A stretch of DNA of 64,000 nt, from NCBI RefSeq assembly GCF_030376615.1, contig NZ_JARRAB010000012.1:62001-126000 (forward strand), written 5' to 3'. Position numbers and translations under genes: made by a program. Each line of letters begins with the position of its first letter. Position 1 is the first letter of the stretch. Source of the DNA: Pseudomonas sp. sp1636. GTDB lineage: Bacteria; Pseudomonadota; Gammaproteobacteria; Pseudomonadales; Pseudomonadaceae. The notes below the pieces were generated by a model, which was not told where the DNA came from, did no database searches, and saw only the letters and a list, made by a program, of their open reading frames with translations. Shown in pieces: positions 53,275-61,830 of this stretch.

Positions 53275-54687
53275 ATGTCGCGCCCGCTGCTTTTATTCTG
53301 TCTTTTGCTGTTGCTGCCGTTGTCGGCCGTTGCGCGCGTGGCGGGGCCGCCCGAAGTGCGGCCGCCGAGCCAGGCGCGTGATCTGGCGAGCATTCGCCGC
53401 AGTGCCGAGCTGCGCGTGCTGGTCAACCAGAGCCGTAACAGCTCGGGTGAAGTCAAAGGCCAGAGCATCGGGATGGAATACCATCGCTTGCGGGCGTTCG
53501 AACAGTATCTCAATCGCAATGCCCGCGATGACCGTGTCCTCAAGCTGAAGATCATTCCCAAGGCCAAAGACCAACTGCTGGCTGCCTTGCAGCGCGGCGA
53601 GGGGGATCTTGTCGCGCCAGGGGAGTTGCTCAATGTGCGTGGCGGCGCTGTCAGTGCCAGTGCGGCGATCCGCAGCAACGTGCCGTTGATCGTAGTGTCG
53701 CGGCAGGGCGATCGGCGTTATCAGAGCCTCGAACAGATGTCCGGGCGTAGCCTGGCCTTGGCCGCAGGCAGCGCCGCGGGCGCCGCGGTGCATACGTTCA
53801 ACCGGAAACTGCTGCAGAGCAAGCGGCCGCCGATCATCATCGAGTGGGTCGACCCCAGTCTGGCCGTCGAGGATGTGCTGGAGATGGTGCAGGCCGGTAT
53901 CTACAGCATCACCGCGGTGGAACAGCCAATTGCCGAGCGCTGGGCCAAGGTCATGCCCAAGCTGCGGCTGGAGCCGCACCTGGTGTTGGCCAAGGACGGC
54001 GACCTGCGTTGGTACGTGCGCCGTGACGCCGCGATGCTGGGTGCCAGTGTCGACCGTTTTCTCGCGACCTATCGTGCCCCGGCCGATTCGGATGGCGCTT
54101 TTCAGCGGGTTTATCGGCGTCTCTACAGGGTGCACTATCCGCTGGGACGAACCGAACGCCAGCGCCTGGAGAAGGTGCGTCCGGTGTTGCAGCGGCATGC
54201 GGCGCAGTACGGCTTCGATTGGCTGACCCTGGCGGCATTGGCGTTCAAGGAGTCCACCCTCAATCCTGCTGCGCGGGGTGCCGGGGGGGCAACCGGTTTG
54301 ATGCAGATAACCCCGGCCGCCGCGCGCAGTGTCGGAGTCGGCAATATCGCGGTGTTGGAGAACAACGTGCAAGCCAGCGCCAAGTACCTGGCGCTGATTC
54401 GACGCAACTTCTTCAACAGTGCCCAACTCAACGAGCGCGAACGCATGGCCTTCGTGCTGGCGGCATACAACATGGGGCCGCAGCGGGTGCAGAGCATGCG
54501 TGCCGAGGCGCGTCGGCGCGGCCTGAATGCCAATCAGTGGTTCTTTCAGGTCGAGCGGATCGCCATGGAGCAAGTCGGGATGGGCGTGGTCAGCTACGTC
54601 AATAGTGTGAACAAGTACTACCTGGCTTATGACCGCGAACGTTATTTGCTGGAGCCGCAGAATGCCGCGCTAAGTGCGCCGAATTAA
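53275..54687 (+). CDS. MltF-like lytic murein transglycosylase
   Basis: A 470-residue exported protein with a signal peptide (1-23), a periplasmic solute-binding-protein-like domain (about 35-270; LRVLVNQSRNSSGEVKG, EGDLVAPGELL, WVDPSLAVEDVLEMVQ) and a C-terminal SLT domain. The catalytic glutamate is E326 (LAFKESTLNP), followed by GATGLMQITPAAAR and AAYNMGPQRV. This order is that of MltF, which cleaves peptidoglycan glycosidic bonds. The signal peptide lacks a lipobox. ATG 53275 has GGAGA upstream. The final helix AMEQVGMGVVSYVNSVNKYY is typical. Confidence 0.9.
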   Translation: MSRPLLLFCLLLLLPLSAVARVAGPPEVRPPSQARDLASIRRSAELRVLVNQSRNSSGEVKGQSIGMEYHRLRAFEQYLNRNARDDRVLKLKIIPKAKDQLLAALQRGEGDLVAPGELLNVRGGAVSASAAIRSNVPLIVVSRQGDRRYQSLEQMSGRSLALAAGSAAGAAVHTFNRKLLQSKRPPIIIEWVDPSLAVEDVLEMVQAGIYSITAVEQPIAERWAKVMPKLRLEPHLVLAKDGDLRWYVRRDAAMLGASVDRFLATYRAPADSDGAFQRVYRRLYRVHYPLGRTERQRLEKVRPVLQRHAAQYGFDWLTLAALAFKESTLNPAARGAGGATGLMQITPAAARSVGVGNIAVLENNVQASAKYLALIRRNFFNSAQLNERERMAFVLAAYNMGPQRVQSMRAEARRRGLNANQWFFQVERIAMEQVGMGVVSYVNSVNKYYLAYDRERYLLEPQNAALSAPN

Positions 54688-54724
54688 TCGGCTTGTACGA
54701 TATTGCCGAGCGCTTTTATGGGCT

Positions 54725-55264
54725 TCAACGCCCCGCACAAGGGGCGCTGTGCAGCAATGGCCACGTGTGCAGCGGCCGATAATGGGTGCCGCGCGTGTTC
54801 TGCTCGGAGACGAACAGGGAAAACCGGGTTACCGGCCAATCGAAGCATGGATTGGCCTCGATGGGTTGCGCGGGGCAGTGCCGCAGCAGGCTGAGGTGGG
54901 CGCGAAAGGGGCGGCTCTCCAGCTGAATGGCGGCGCCGCTCAGGTGCTTGCACAGTTGCTCAACCAACTCCAGTAACGCCTCTGGCGTGTGGCTCGGCGC
55001 CAGGTACAGCAGGCCATTGCGGTGCCGTCCGAGGCGATCCAGGCGCAGGTCGAATGCAGGCACTCGCAACCCGTTCGCGAGTTCCTGCAACTGCGCAACG
55101 CGAGCACGCGGCTGCTGGCCGAGAAACGCCAGGGTCAGGTGCAGGTTGGCGGCTGCGACCGGACGGCCGTGCAGGTGCAGATTGCTGCGCCAGCTGGCAA
55201 TGGCCTCGGCCAGTTCAGGCGGGCAACCCAGGGCAAAGAACAGACGCAGAACATCGTTTTGCAT
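54725..55264 (-). CDS. thpR: RNA 2',3'-cyclic phosphodiesterase ThpR (LigT family)
   Basis: A 179-residue 2H phosphoesterase. The two catalytic HxTL/HxSL motifs are HLTLAFLGQ and HLSLLRH. The family opens and ligates 2',3'-cyclic phosphate RNA ends. ATG 55264 gives FFALGCPPELAEAIASW, the usual N-terminus; an ATG at 55333 would add an unlikely leader. It is convergent with the transglycosylase gene, with 37 bp between stops. Confidence 0.92.
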   Translation of the reverse strand: MQNDVLRLFFALGCPPELAEAIASWRSNLHLHGRPVAAANLHLTLAFLGQQPRARVAQLQELANGLRVPAFDLRLDRLGRHRNGLLYLAPSHTPEALLELVEQLCKHLSGAAIQLESRPFRAHLSLLRHCPAQPIEANPCFDWPVTRFSLFVSEQNTRGTHYRPLHTWPLLHSAPCAGR

Positions 55265-55293
55265 AGTGTCGGGTTCGTATGCGAGGCGCTGTC

Positions 55294-55388
55294 TTGACAG
55301 TATTGCGCAGGCTTCTCTAGGATGCTGACCCATGCGCCGATTTAAACAGCTACTTGCGGGGCGCCGAGTGATTTGCAGCGTGCAAATC
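55294..55388 (+). promoter_or_regulatory. Sigma-70 promoter and structured 5' leader
   Basis: A consensus TTGACA (55294-55299), an 18-bp spacer and TAGGAT (55318-55323) point rightward, out of the thpR start region. About 160 bp of leader precedes the next gene. It contains a perfect 8-bp hairpin (GATTTGCA-GCG-TGCAAATC, 55370-55388). Confidence 0.55.
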
Positions 55389-55482
55389 TCTGAGAAGTAC
55401 TCTGCGGAGGCTTCGAAATACCGCTAAAGCGCTGGTTCGGTGTCGCCTCTCACCTGCCCGGCGGGATTCATGAGGCGGAGAC

Positions 55483-55797
55483 ATGAGCATGAGTTGTCCG
55501 CAACCGCTAATTCGCTTGGCCCCGATCACTTCCGGGCTGAGCCAACGCAACCCGAAAATCCTCCTCGGCGGCAGTCACCAGCCGACCCTGCTGCGCTATC
55601 TCGACGGCTGGCCCAGGCGTTGGGGTGGGCCGCGCGCCTTTCTCATCCACTTCGTCGATGACCACCAGGCGCTGGCGCGCTTCGCCAGCGACAGCTTCGA
55701 TATGGCCGTGCTGCAAGCACCCAGTGCCGAGCATTTGCACGCCACCGTGCGTGAACTGACGCGGGTCGCCAGGCAGGGGCTGATTACCCGGGGTTGA
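55483..55797 (+). CDS. Hypothetical protein
   Basis: A 104-residue cytosolic protein I do not recognise. The N-terminus is MSMSCPQPLIRLAPI, followed by LLGGSHQPTLLRYLDGWPRR and a C-terminal part with DMAVLQAPSAEHLHATVREL. There is no signal peptide or TM. GGAG lies 4 bp before ATG 55483, and a consensus promoter lies 160 bp upstream, so expression is likely. It is convergent with greB, with 35 bp between stops. Codon use matches neighbours. Confidence 0.65.
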   Translation: MSMSCPQPLIRLAPITSGLSQRNPKILLGGSHQPTLLRYLDGWPRRWGGPRAFLIHFVDDHQALARFASDSFDMAVLQAPSAEHLHATVRELTRVARQGLITRG

Positions 55798-55832
55798 GCG
55801 GTTTGTGGCGCTCGCGGTCACGGCGCGAGCAA

Positions 55833-56330
55833 TTACGGGTAATCGATGGCGCTCACATACCAGGTCTTCTCGCCGGCCGGGGTTGGCACCCGCACTTCGG
55901 CATCCAGAGTCTTGCCGATCAGCGCGCGGGCCAGGGGCGAGTCGATGCTGATCAGGTTGAGTTTCAGCTCCAGCTCATCCGGGCCGACGATCCGGTAGCG
56001 CGACTGGTTGCCGTCCTCGTCTTCGAGGGTGACCCAGGCGCCGAAGTAGACCTTGTCGGCATCGCTGGGGCGACTGCTGACCACTTTCAGGCTTTCCAGG
56101 CGTTTGCTGAGAAAGCGCACGCGGCTGTCGATCTCGCGCAGCATCTTCTTGCCGTAGGTGTATTCGGCGTTTTCCGAACGATCCCCTTGCGCCGCCGCTT
56201 CACTGACCGACTGGGTGACCTGGGGCCTGCGTACGTGCCAGAGTTCGTGCAGTTCGGCGCGCAGGCGCGCCTCGCCTTCGGGGGTGATCAGTGGCGTGCC
56301 GGCGGAGCGGGGGGGACGATAGCGACTCAT
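55833..56330 (-). CDS. greB: Transcription elongation factor GreB
   Basis: A 165-residue Gre factor that rescues backtracked RNA polymerase. The N-terminal coiled coil (ITPEGEARLRAELHELWHVRRPQVTQSVSEAAAQGDRSENAEYTYGKKML) carries the tip acidic residues DRSENAEY; the C-terminal FKBP-like domain includes SIDSPLARALIGK. The basic patch and RSENAEYTYGKK favour GreB over GreA. It follows the ABC permease gene, with 35 bp between the permease stop and the greB start. Confidence 0.93.
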   Translation of the reverse strand: MSRYRPPRSAGTPLITPEGEARLRAELHELWHVRRPQVTQSVSEAAAQGDRSENAEYTYGKKMLREIDSRVRFLSKRLESLKVVSSRPSDADKVYFGAWVTLEDEDGNQSRYRIVGPDELELKLNLISIDSPLARALIGKTLDAEVRVPTPAGEKTWYVSAIDYP

Positions 56331-56364
56331 ATAACTGTTGTCTGGCCGATAAAGCGCGAGTCTA

Positions 56365-58869
56365 TCAGCCCTCGCGCAGCACCGTCAGCGGGCTGACATT
56401 CAACGCGCGGCGAGTGCCGAGCACGCCAGCGCCGCCCACCAGCAGGGCGCCGATCAGCGGCAGCAGCAATAGCCAGGGGTGGGCGCTCCAGGCCAGGTCG
56501 AAGGCGAAGCGATAGAGCAGGAAACTGATCAGTTCGCAGCCGATGGTCGCCAGCAGGCCACTGATTGCCCCAAGCAGGGCAAACTCGGCCCGCCGCGCCT
56601 CGATCAGCAATTTGCGCTCGGCGCCCAGCGCGCGGAGCAAGGCGCCCTGGCGGACGCGTTCGTCCAGGGTGGCCTGCAAGCCGGCGAACAGTACGGCCAG
56701 GCCGGCGGCGAGGACGAACAGCAAGACGAACTCGATGGCCAGGGTGACCTGGGCCAGGATGCTGCGCAGTTGCGCGAGCAGGGCTTCGACTTGCAGCAGG
56801 GTGACGGCGGGGAAGGCGCGTGACAGTTCGATCAACTGCCGTTCCTGCTGGGCGGGCAGGTAGAAACTGGTCAGGTAGGTGACCGGCAGATCCTGCAGGG
56901 TGCCGGGTTCGAAGATCATGTAGAAGTTGGGCTGGAAGCTGTTCCAGTCGACTTCGCGCAGGTTGCTGACCCGGGCGTCGCGGTCGAGGCCGCCGACATT
57001 GAAGCGCAAGCGGTCGCCCAGTTTGAGCTGCAGGCTCTTGGCCAGCTCCGATTCGACCGAGACGCCCGGCAAGCCGTCGACTGTGGACGCGCTCCACCAG
57101 GCGCCGGCGAGCAGCCGATTACCCTCGGGCAGATCGGCCGCCCAGGTCAGGCTGAGGTCGCGGCGAACGGCACGCTCGCCCTGGGATTCCTTGCTGACGA
57201 TTTGCCGCACCGGCTCGCCGTTGATCAGGGTCAGGCGTCCGGGCACCACCGGATAGAGCGGGGCCGGATGGGGCGAGAGTTCGGCCAGGCGCGCGGCGAA
57301 GGCATCCTTGTCGGCCGGTAATACATTGAGGGCGAAATGATTGGGCGCCTGCTCGGGCAATTGATCCTGCCAGGTGTCGAGCAGTTCGCCGCGCAGCAGG
57401 GCGATCAAGGCCATGGCCAGGAGGATCAGGCCGAATGCCAGGGCCTGTCCGGCGGCGGCCAATGGGTGGCGGAGCAACTGGCCGAGCCCCAGGCGCCAGG
57501 GCAGTGAGGAACGGGCCAGCAGGCGGCGCAGGCTTTGCAAGCCGAGCAGCAGCAGGCCGCCGAGCAGCAGGGCGGCAACCAGGCCGCCGCCGAGCAGGGC
57601 GAAGGTCAGCTGCAGATCCAGGCTCAGGCGCCACATGATCAGGCCCAGGGCGAACAGGGCGGCGCCATACACCAGCCAGGAACTGGCCGGCACGGGCAGC
57701 AGGTCGCGGCGCAACACGCGCAGCGGCGGCACCCGGCCGAGGGCGGCCAGGGGCGGCAGGGCGAAGCCGGCGAGGGCGACCAGACCGGTGGCGATCCCGG
57801 CCAGCGCCGGCCATAAGCCGCCCGCCGGGATCTGCGCCGGTAGCAGACCCTGCAACAGGTAGAACAGGCCATGCTGGGCCAGCCAGCCGAGCAGGGCGCC
57901 GCTCAGGCTGGCGCCGAGCCCGAGCAGGGCCAGTTGCAGGCCGAACAGTCCCAGCGCCTGATTGCGCGACAGGCCAAGGCAGCGCAGCAAGGCACTGGCA
58001 TCGAAGCGCCGGGCGGCGAAGCGCGCGGCCGAAAGGGCCACGGCCACCCCGGCGAGCAGCACGGCCGCCAGGCTGGCGAGGTTCAGGTAGCGTTCGGCGC
58101 GGCCCAGGGCGTTGCCGATTTGCCGATTGCCGTCGCGGGCATCTTCGAGGCGCTGGTTGGCCGCCAGGTTCTTGTCGATTGCTTGCCGGTAAGCGCCCAG
58201 GGCCTCCGCTGTGCCGCGCCAGAGCTCGCGGTAACGCACCCGGCTGCCGGGCTGAACCACGCCGGTGGCGGCCAGGTCATCCAGGTGCATCAGCACGTGC
58301 GGGGTCAGGCTGTAGAAGTCGCCGGCGCGATCCGGTTCATAGGTCAGTACCCGGCGCAGGATCAGGCTTTTCGAGCCGACCTCGATGCTATCGCCGATGT
58401 TCAGTTCAAGGGCGGCAAACAAGCGCGCCTCGGCCCAGGCCTCACCGGGTTGCGGGCCCGAACCGGCTTGTTCGGTTGCATAGGGGATCGCCGCACTTTT
58501 CAACTGGCCGCGCAGGGGGTAGGCGTTGTCGGCGGCTTTGACGCTGGCCAGTTGGATGCCGGCGTCGCTGGCGATCACGCTGGAGAACTCGACCAGTTGG
58601 GCGTGATCCAGGCCCAGCTGTTTGCCGCGGCTGATCTGTTCCGGCGCGGCGGGCGAGCTGCCGTTGAGCCGCAGGTCGGCGCCGAGGAACTCGGTTGCCC
58701 GCATCAGCATGCCGTCGTTCAGTCGCGCGCTGAAGTAGCCGATTGCGGTGCTGGCGGCGACGGCCACCAACAGGGCGAAGAACAGCACGCGCAATTCGCC
58801 GGCGCGGGCATCGCGCAGCAGTTGACGGGTCGCCAGCGAGAGCAGGCGAGCGAGCGGCAAGTGAGTCAT
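56365..58869 (-). CDS. FtsX-like ABC transporter permease (YbbP type)
   Basis: An 834-residue permease with one TM followed by a large extracytoplasmic domain, a central TM cluster, a second large extracytoplasmic domain and a C-terminal TM cluster, about ten TMs in all. This is the fused architecture of YbbP, LolC/MacB relatives. The C-terminal segment ALGAERKLLIEARRAEFALLGAISG is the coupling-helix region. It starts on the last base of its ATPase gene (TGATG), so the two subunits are coupled. Such pairs export or extract lipophilic substrates; the substrate is unknown. Confidence 0.9.
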   Translation of the reverse strand: MTHLPLARLLSLATRQLLRDARAGELRVLFFALLVAVAASTAIGYFSARLNDGMLMRATEFLGADLRLNGSSPAAPEQISRGKQLGLDHAQLVEFSSVIASDAGIQLASVKAADNAYPLRGQLKSAAIPYATEQAGSGPQPGEAWAEARLFAALELNIGDSIEVGSKSLILRRVLTYEPDRAGDFYSLTPHVLMHLDDLAATGVVQPGSRVRYRELWRGTAEALGAYRQAIDKNLAANQRLEDARDGNRQIGNALGRAERYLNLASLAAVLLAGVAVALSAARFAARRFDASALLRCLGLSRNQALGLFGLQLALLGLGASLSGALLGWLAQHGLFYLLQGLLPAQIPAGGLWPALAGIATGLVALAGFALPPLAALGRVPPLRVLRRDLLPVPASSWLVYGAALFALGLIMWRLSLDLQLTFALLGGGLVAALLLGGLLLLGLQSLRRLLARSSLPWRLGLGQLLRHPLAAAGQALAFGLILLAMALIALLRGELLDTWQDQLPEQAPNHFALNVLPADKDAFAARLAELSPHPAPLYPVVPGRLTLINGEPVRQIVSKESQGERAVRRDLSLTWAADLPEGNRLLAGAWWSASTVDGLPGVSVESELAKSLQLKLGDRLRFNVGGLDRDARVSNLREVDWNSFQPNFYMIFEPGTLQDLPVTYLTSFYLPAQQERQLIELSRAFPAVTLLQVEALLAQLRSILAQVTLAIEFVLLFVLAAGLAVLFAGLQATLDERVRQGALLRALGAERKLLIEARRAEFALLGAISGLLATIGCELISFLLYRFAFDLAWSAHPWLLLLPLIGALLVGGAGVLGTRRALNVSPLTVLREG

Positions 58870-59552
58870 CAGGGTTCCACGTGGTCGACCAGGTGGCCGC
58901 CTTCCAGGCGGATCAGGCGTTGGCAGCGATGAGCCAGGCGCTCGTCGTGGGTGACCAGCACCAGGGTTGCGCCGCGCTCCTGGTTCAGGCCGAAGAGCAG
59001 GTCGCTGATGCGTTCGCCCGTATGGCTGTCGAGGTTGCCGGTGGGCTCGTCGGCGAACAGCACCTCGGGCTCGGCGACAAAGGCGCGGGCAATGGCCACG
59101 CGCTGCTGTTCGCCGCCGGAGAGCTGACGCGGGTAGTGGGTCAGGCGCTGGCCCAAACCGACCCGTTCGAGCAGTGCGCGGGCGCGCTGGCGGGCATCGG
59201 CATGGCCTTCCAGCTCCAGTGGCAGCATGACGTTTTCCAGGGCGTTGAGGCTGTCGAGCAACTGAAAGGACTGAAACACGAAGCCGACATGCTCGGCGCG
59301 TACCCGCGCCCGCCGATCTTCATCCAGCGCGCCCAGGTCGTAGCCGGCCAGAGCCACAGTGCCGCCACTCGGCAGATCGAGCCCGGCGAGCAGGCCGAGC
59401 AGGGTCGATTTGCCCGAACCCGAACTGCCGACGATGGCCAGGCTATCGCCTTTATTCAGCGCCAGGGACAGGTCATGGAGTATGGTCAACTCGCCTTCCG
59501 CGCTGGCCACCACTTTGCTAAGGTTGCGCGCGGTCAGAATGCTTGAGTTCAT
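58869..59552 (-). CDS. ABC transporter ATP-binding protein (YbbA/LolD-like)
   Basis: A 227-residue ATPase with Walker A VGSSGSGKSTLLGLLAGLD, signature LSGGEQQRVAIARAF, Walker B VLFADEPTGNLD and H-loop VTHDE. ATG 59552 is used because earlier starts run into the divergent esterase gene. It pairs with the downstream permease (1-bp overlap). Its start codon and that of the divergent esterase are separated by only 10 bp. Confidence 0.93.
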   Translation of the reverse strand: MNSSILTARNLSKVVASAEGELTILHDLSLALNKGDSLAIVGSSGSGKSTLLGLLAGLDLPSGGTVALAGYDLGALDEDRRARVRAEHVGFVFQSFQLLDSLNALENVMLPLELEGHADARQRARALLERVGLGQRLTHYPRQLSGGEQQRVAIARAFVAEPEVLFADEPTGNLDSHTGERISDLLFGLNQERGATLVLVTHDERLAHRCQRLIRLEGGHLVDHVEP

Positions 59553-59562
59553 GGAGAATCCA

Positions 59563-60168
59563 ATGCGTGCAGGGTTGATGAGTGCGGTTTTTACCCTGTT
59601 GTGCTGGGGGCAAGTCGCGCTGGCGGACACCGTGCTGGTCGTTGGCGATAGTATCAGCGCGGCTTTCGGCCTGGATACCCGCCAGGGCTGGGTCGCTTTG
59701 CTGGAACAGCGTCTGGTCGAGCAGGGTTATCAACACCGGGTGGTGAATGCCTCTATCAGTGGCGACACCAGTGCAGGCGGCGCCGCGCGGCTGCCTGGAC
59801 TGCTTGCCGAGCACCAGCCGAGCCTGCTGATTCTGGAGCTGGGCGGCAACGATGGCTTGCGTGGCCAGCCCCCGACTCAATTGCAACAGAATCTTGCGTC
59901 GATGATTGAGCAGGCGCAGGGCGCGGGGGCCAAGGTGCTGCTTTTGGGGATGCGCCTGCCGCCCAATTACGGTATCCGCTACACGACGGCCTTTGCCCAG
60001 GTGTTTGTCACCTTGGCGCAGGAGAGGCAGGTGGCCTTTGTGCCCTTCTTTCTGGAAGGCGTCGGGGGCGTGCCCGAGATGATGCAGCGCGATGGGATTC
60101 ATCCAACTGCGGCTGCTCAGCCGGTACTCCTGGAGAACCTCTGGCCGACCCTGCAGCCGCTGCTTTGA
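59563..60168 (+). CDS. tesA: SGNH-hydrolase arylesterase/lysophospholipase TesA
   Basis: A 201-residue periplasmic esterase of the GDSL/SGNH family. A signal peptide (MRAGLMSAVFTLLCWGQVALA) is followed by block I GDSISAAFG (S30), ISGDTSAGG, GGNDGLRG (N96) and the C-terminal DGIHP (D177, H180). It is equivalent to TesA of Pseudomonas (thioesterase I, protease I, lysophospholipase L1). ATG 59563 has GGAGA 6-7 bp upstream; ATG 59551 is the alternative. It is divergent from the ABC pair, an arrangement conserved with ybbA-tesA in enterics. Confidence 0.93.
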   Translation: MRAGLMSAVFTLLCWGQVALADTVLVVGDSISAAFGLDTRQGWVALLEQRLVEQGYQHRVVNASISGDTSAGGAARLPGLLAEHQPSLLILELGGNDGLRGQPPTQLQQNLASMIEQAQGAGAKVLLLGMRLPPNYGIRYTTAFAQVFVTLAQERQVAFVPFFLEGVGGVPEMMQRDGIHPTAAAQPVLLENLWPTLQPLL

Positions 60169-60212
60169 CAGGCTTTTCCGCGAGCAGGCTTTCGGCTAAG
60201 GTGGCGCCCCCG

Positions 60213-60362
60213 CCTAGCAGGCCGTTGAAAAACTACTGCGCTCGGTTATGCGGCGTTGAAATCAGCCTCAAAATGCTCATTTACAGCACGTAAACTGCGC
60301 TTTTTCGGCTGATTTCGCCTTGCCTAACCTTCGCTCGCTACATTTTTCAACGGCCTGCTAGG
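60213..60362. repeat. Intact 150-bp MITE-like element with perfect 20-bp terminal inverted repeats
   Basis: The left end CCTAGCAGGCCGTTGAAAAA (60213-60232) is exactly complementary to the right end (60343-60362). The 110-bp interior has an imperfect inner inverted repeat and no reading frame. The outermost CTAG on each side could represent a palindromic target; no longer target duplication is seen. Diverged copies are at 5555-5701 and 19533-19730, with half copies at 1586 and 42217. Its right end (CTAGG) joined to AGCC forms the AGGAG ribosome-binding site of the next gene. Confidence 0.85.
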
Positions 60363-60370
60363 AGCCATCG

Positions 60371-60655
60371 ATGCCGCGTTCTGCCTGGTCCTTGTACGCT
60401 TATCAACTGATCGAGCCGGACGAGCAGCTTGATCTGTTCGCCTGCCGTGAGGTGCGCGTGCATCTGGTTGCGCGTCAGCTCGAGTTGGGCGGTTTTGCCG
60501 ATCGTACCTTGTGTGGTGGGTTGTTGCCGGCGCGGCCGCTCTGGCGTGAGGTGGATAAGGGCATGCTGCGCGACGCGCGCCTGTGTTCGGCGTGCCGGGC
60601 AACCCTTGAAGCGCAGCGCCGCGGGCAGCGCTCGCGTTGGCCTGAGTCGCGGTAA
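60371..60655 (+). CDS. Hypothetical protein with a CxxC pair
   Basis: A 94-residue cytosolic protein. The N-terminus is MPRSAWSLYAYQLIEPDEQL; cysteines lie in FACREV, LCGG and LCSAC, the last giving a CSAC pair that could bind metal with the others. Arg-rich C-terminus. AGGAG lies 7 bp before the ATG and is created partly by the repeat end. Position between tesA and the L,D-transpeptidase is conserved in Pseudomonas as remembered. The family is not recognised. Confidence 0.7.
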   Translation: MPRSAWSLYAYQLIEPDEQLDLFACREVRVHLVARQLELGGFADRTLCGGLLPARPLWREVDKGMLRDARLCSACRATLEAQRRGQRSRWPESR

Positions 60656-60671
60656 AAGGCTGGCCTGCTGC

Positions 60672-60726
60672 GGGGTTGCGCGGCCTGAACCGCGGACTAT
60701 TGGCGCACGCAACCCCTCCCGTTTTT
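60672..60726 (+). terminator. Probable terminator after the hypothetical gene
   Basis: GGGGTTGCG (60672-60680) pairs perfectly with CGCAACCCC (60708-60716) across a 27-base loop and is followed by TCCCGTTTTT. Confidence 0.5.
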
Positions 60727-60784
60727 CACCTGCGGCGCCGGACGGCGAACGTCTGGAGACGGTCTCGCGACGGCGCTCGATATT

Positions 60785-60813
60785 TTCCCAAGCGCTGAGC
60801 GCCGTTGTACAAT
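60785..60813 (+). promoter_or_regulatory. Probable promoter of the L,D-transpeptidase gene
   Basis: TACAAT at 60808-60813, 41 bp before the chosen start, with a weak TTCCCA 17 bp upstream (60785-60790). Confidence 0.4.
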
Positions 60814-60854
60814 CGCCTCGTTAAATGTCAGCCATTTTCGTCAAGGATTTCCGG

Positions 60855-61811
60855 ATGTTGTCGCGCGCTCCTGCCGTCGCCCGTTGCTTGTCGCTCTGCG
60901 CCTTGTTCTGCACAGGGTCTGTTGTTGCCTTGGAATTGCCTTTGCCGCCGCCAGGCGAAGACATCGTCGGCCAAGTACGGGTAGTCAAGGCCAAATACGA
61001 AGACACCTTTGCCGACCTCGGCGTGGCCAACGATTTGGGTTATCTGGAAATGATCGCGGCCAACCCGGGAGTCGATGCCTGGCTGCCTGGTGAAGGTACG
61101 GAAATCATCCTGCCTACGCGCTTTATTCTGCCGCCGGGGCCGCGCGAGGGGATCGTGATCAATCTCGCCGAGTACCGCATGTATTACTTCCCGAAAGGGC
61201 AGAGTGTGGTGCACACCTTTCCGTTGGGAATTGGTCGCGAGGGCTGGAGTTCGCCGGTGACCGATGCGCGGATCACCGCGAAGACGCCGAACCCGGGCTG
61301 GACCCCGCCGAAGTCGATTCTTGAAGAGCATGCTGCCGATGGCGATCCGCTGCCGGCTTATGTGCCGCCTGGGCCGAATAATCCGCTGGGGCCCTACAAG
61401 ATGACCTTGTCGGCGTCTGGTTACCTGATCCATGGCACGAACAAGAAGTTCGGTATCGGTATGCGCGTCAGCCACGGTTGTTTCCGCATGCTCAACCATA
61501 ACGTACTGCAACTGGCCGATATGGCGCCGGTCGGTACGCCTGTGCGCATCATCAACGAGCCATACAAGTTCGGCTTGAGCAATGGCAGGGTATATCTGGA
61601 GGCACATGCGCCACTGGATGATACGGGCGAGTCTTCCATTGTCGACAGGCACGCTGCCGTGATCAACGCACTGCTCAAGCGCGAAGAGTTGGGCGCTCTG
61701 CGACTGGATTGGAACATGGTGCGTGAGGTGGTGGCGGCCGAAGATGGCTTGCCGGTGCCTATTGCCGAGCCAGATGTGGCGATTGCCAGCCGTGCAGCCC
61801 CCGAGATCTGA
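60855..61811 (+). CDS. L,D-transpeptidase (YkuD/ErfK family)
   Basis: A 318-residue exported enzyme with a signal peptide (about 1-26), a short LysM-like stretch (LGVANDLGYLEMIAANPGVDAWLPGEGTEIILP) and a YkuD catalytic domain with HGT (H193) and the active-site SHGCFRM (S206-H207-G208-C209). Enzymes of this class either cross-link peptidoglycan at diaminopimelate or attach the murein lipoprotein. ATG 60855 (AAGGA 8 bp upstream) is favoured over 60825. The OprI lipoprotein gene lies directly downstream and convergent, which supports a lipoprotein-attachment role, though this is an inference. Confidence 0.92.
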   Translation: MLSRAPAVARCLSLCALFCTGSVVALELPLPPPGEDIVGQVRVVKAKYEDTFADLGVANDLGYLEMIAANPGVDAWLPGEGTEIILPTRFILPPGPREGIVINLAEYRMYYFPKGQSVVHTFPLGIGREGWSSPVTDARITAKTPNPGWTPPKSILEEHAADGDPLPAYVPPGPNNPLGPYKMTLSASGYLIHGTNKKFGIGMRVSHGCFRMLNHNVLQLADMAPVGTPVRIINEPYKFGLSNGRVYLEAHAPLDDTGESSIVDRHAAVINALLKREELGALRLDWNMVREVVAAEDGLPVPIAEPDVAIASRAAPEI

Positions 61812-61830
61812 TTGCGTGCAGTCAACCAAG

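Noticed and set aside
60656..60854. Possible small RNA gene between the hypothetical gene and the L,D-transpeptidase
   Set aside because: Explained by a terminator hairpin and the promoter of the next gene; no independent promoter plus terminator pair.
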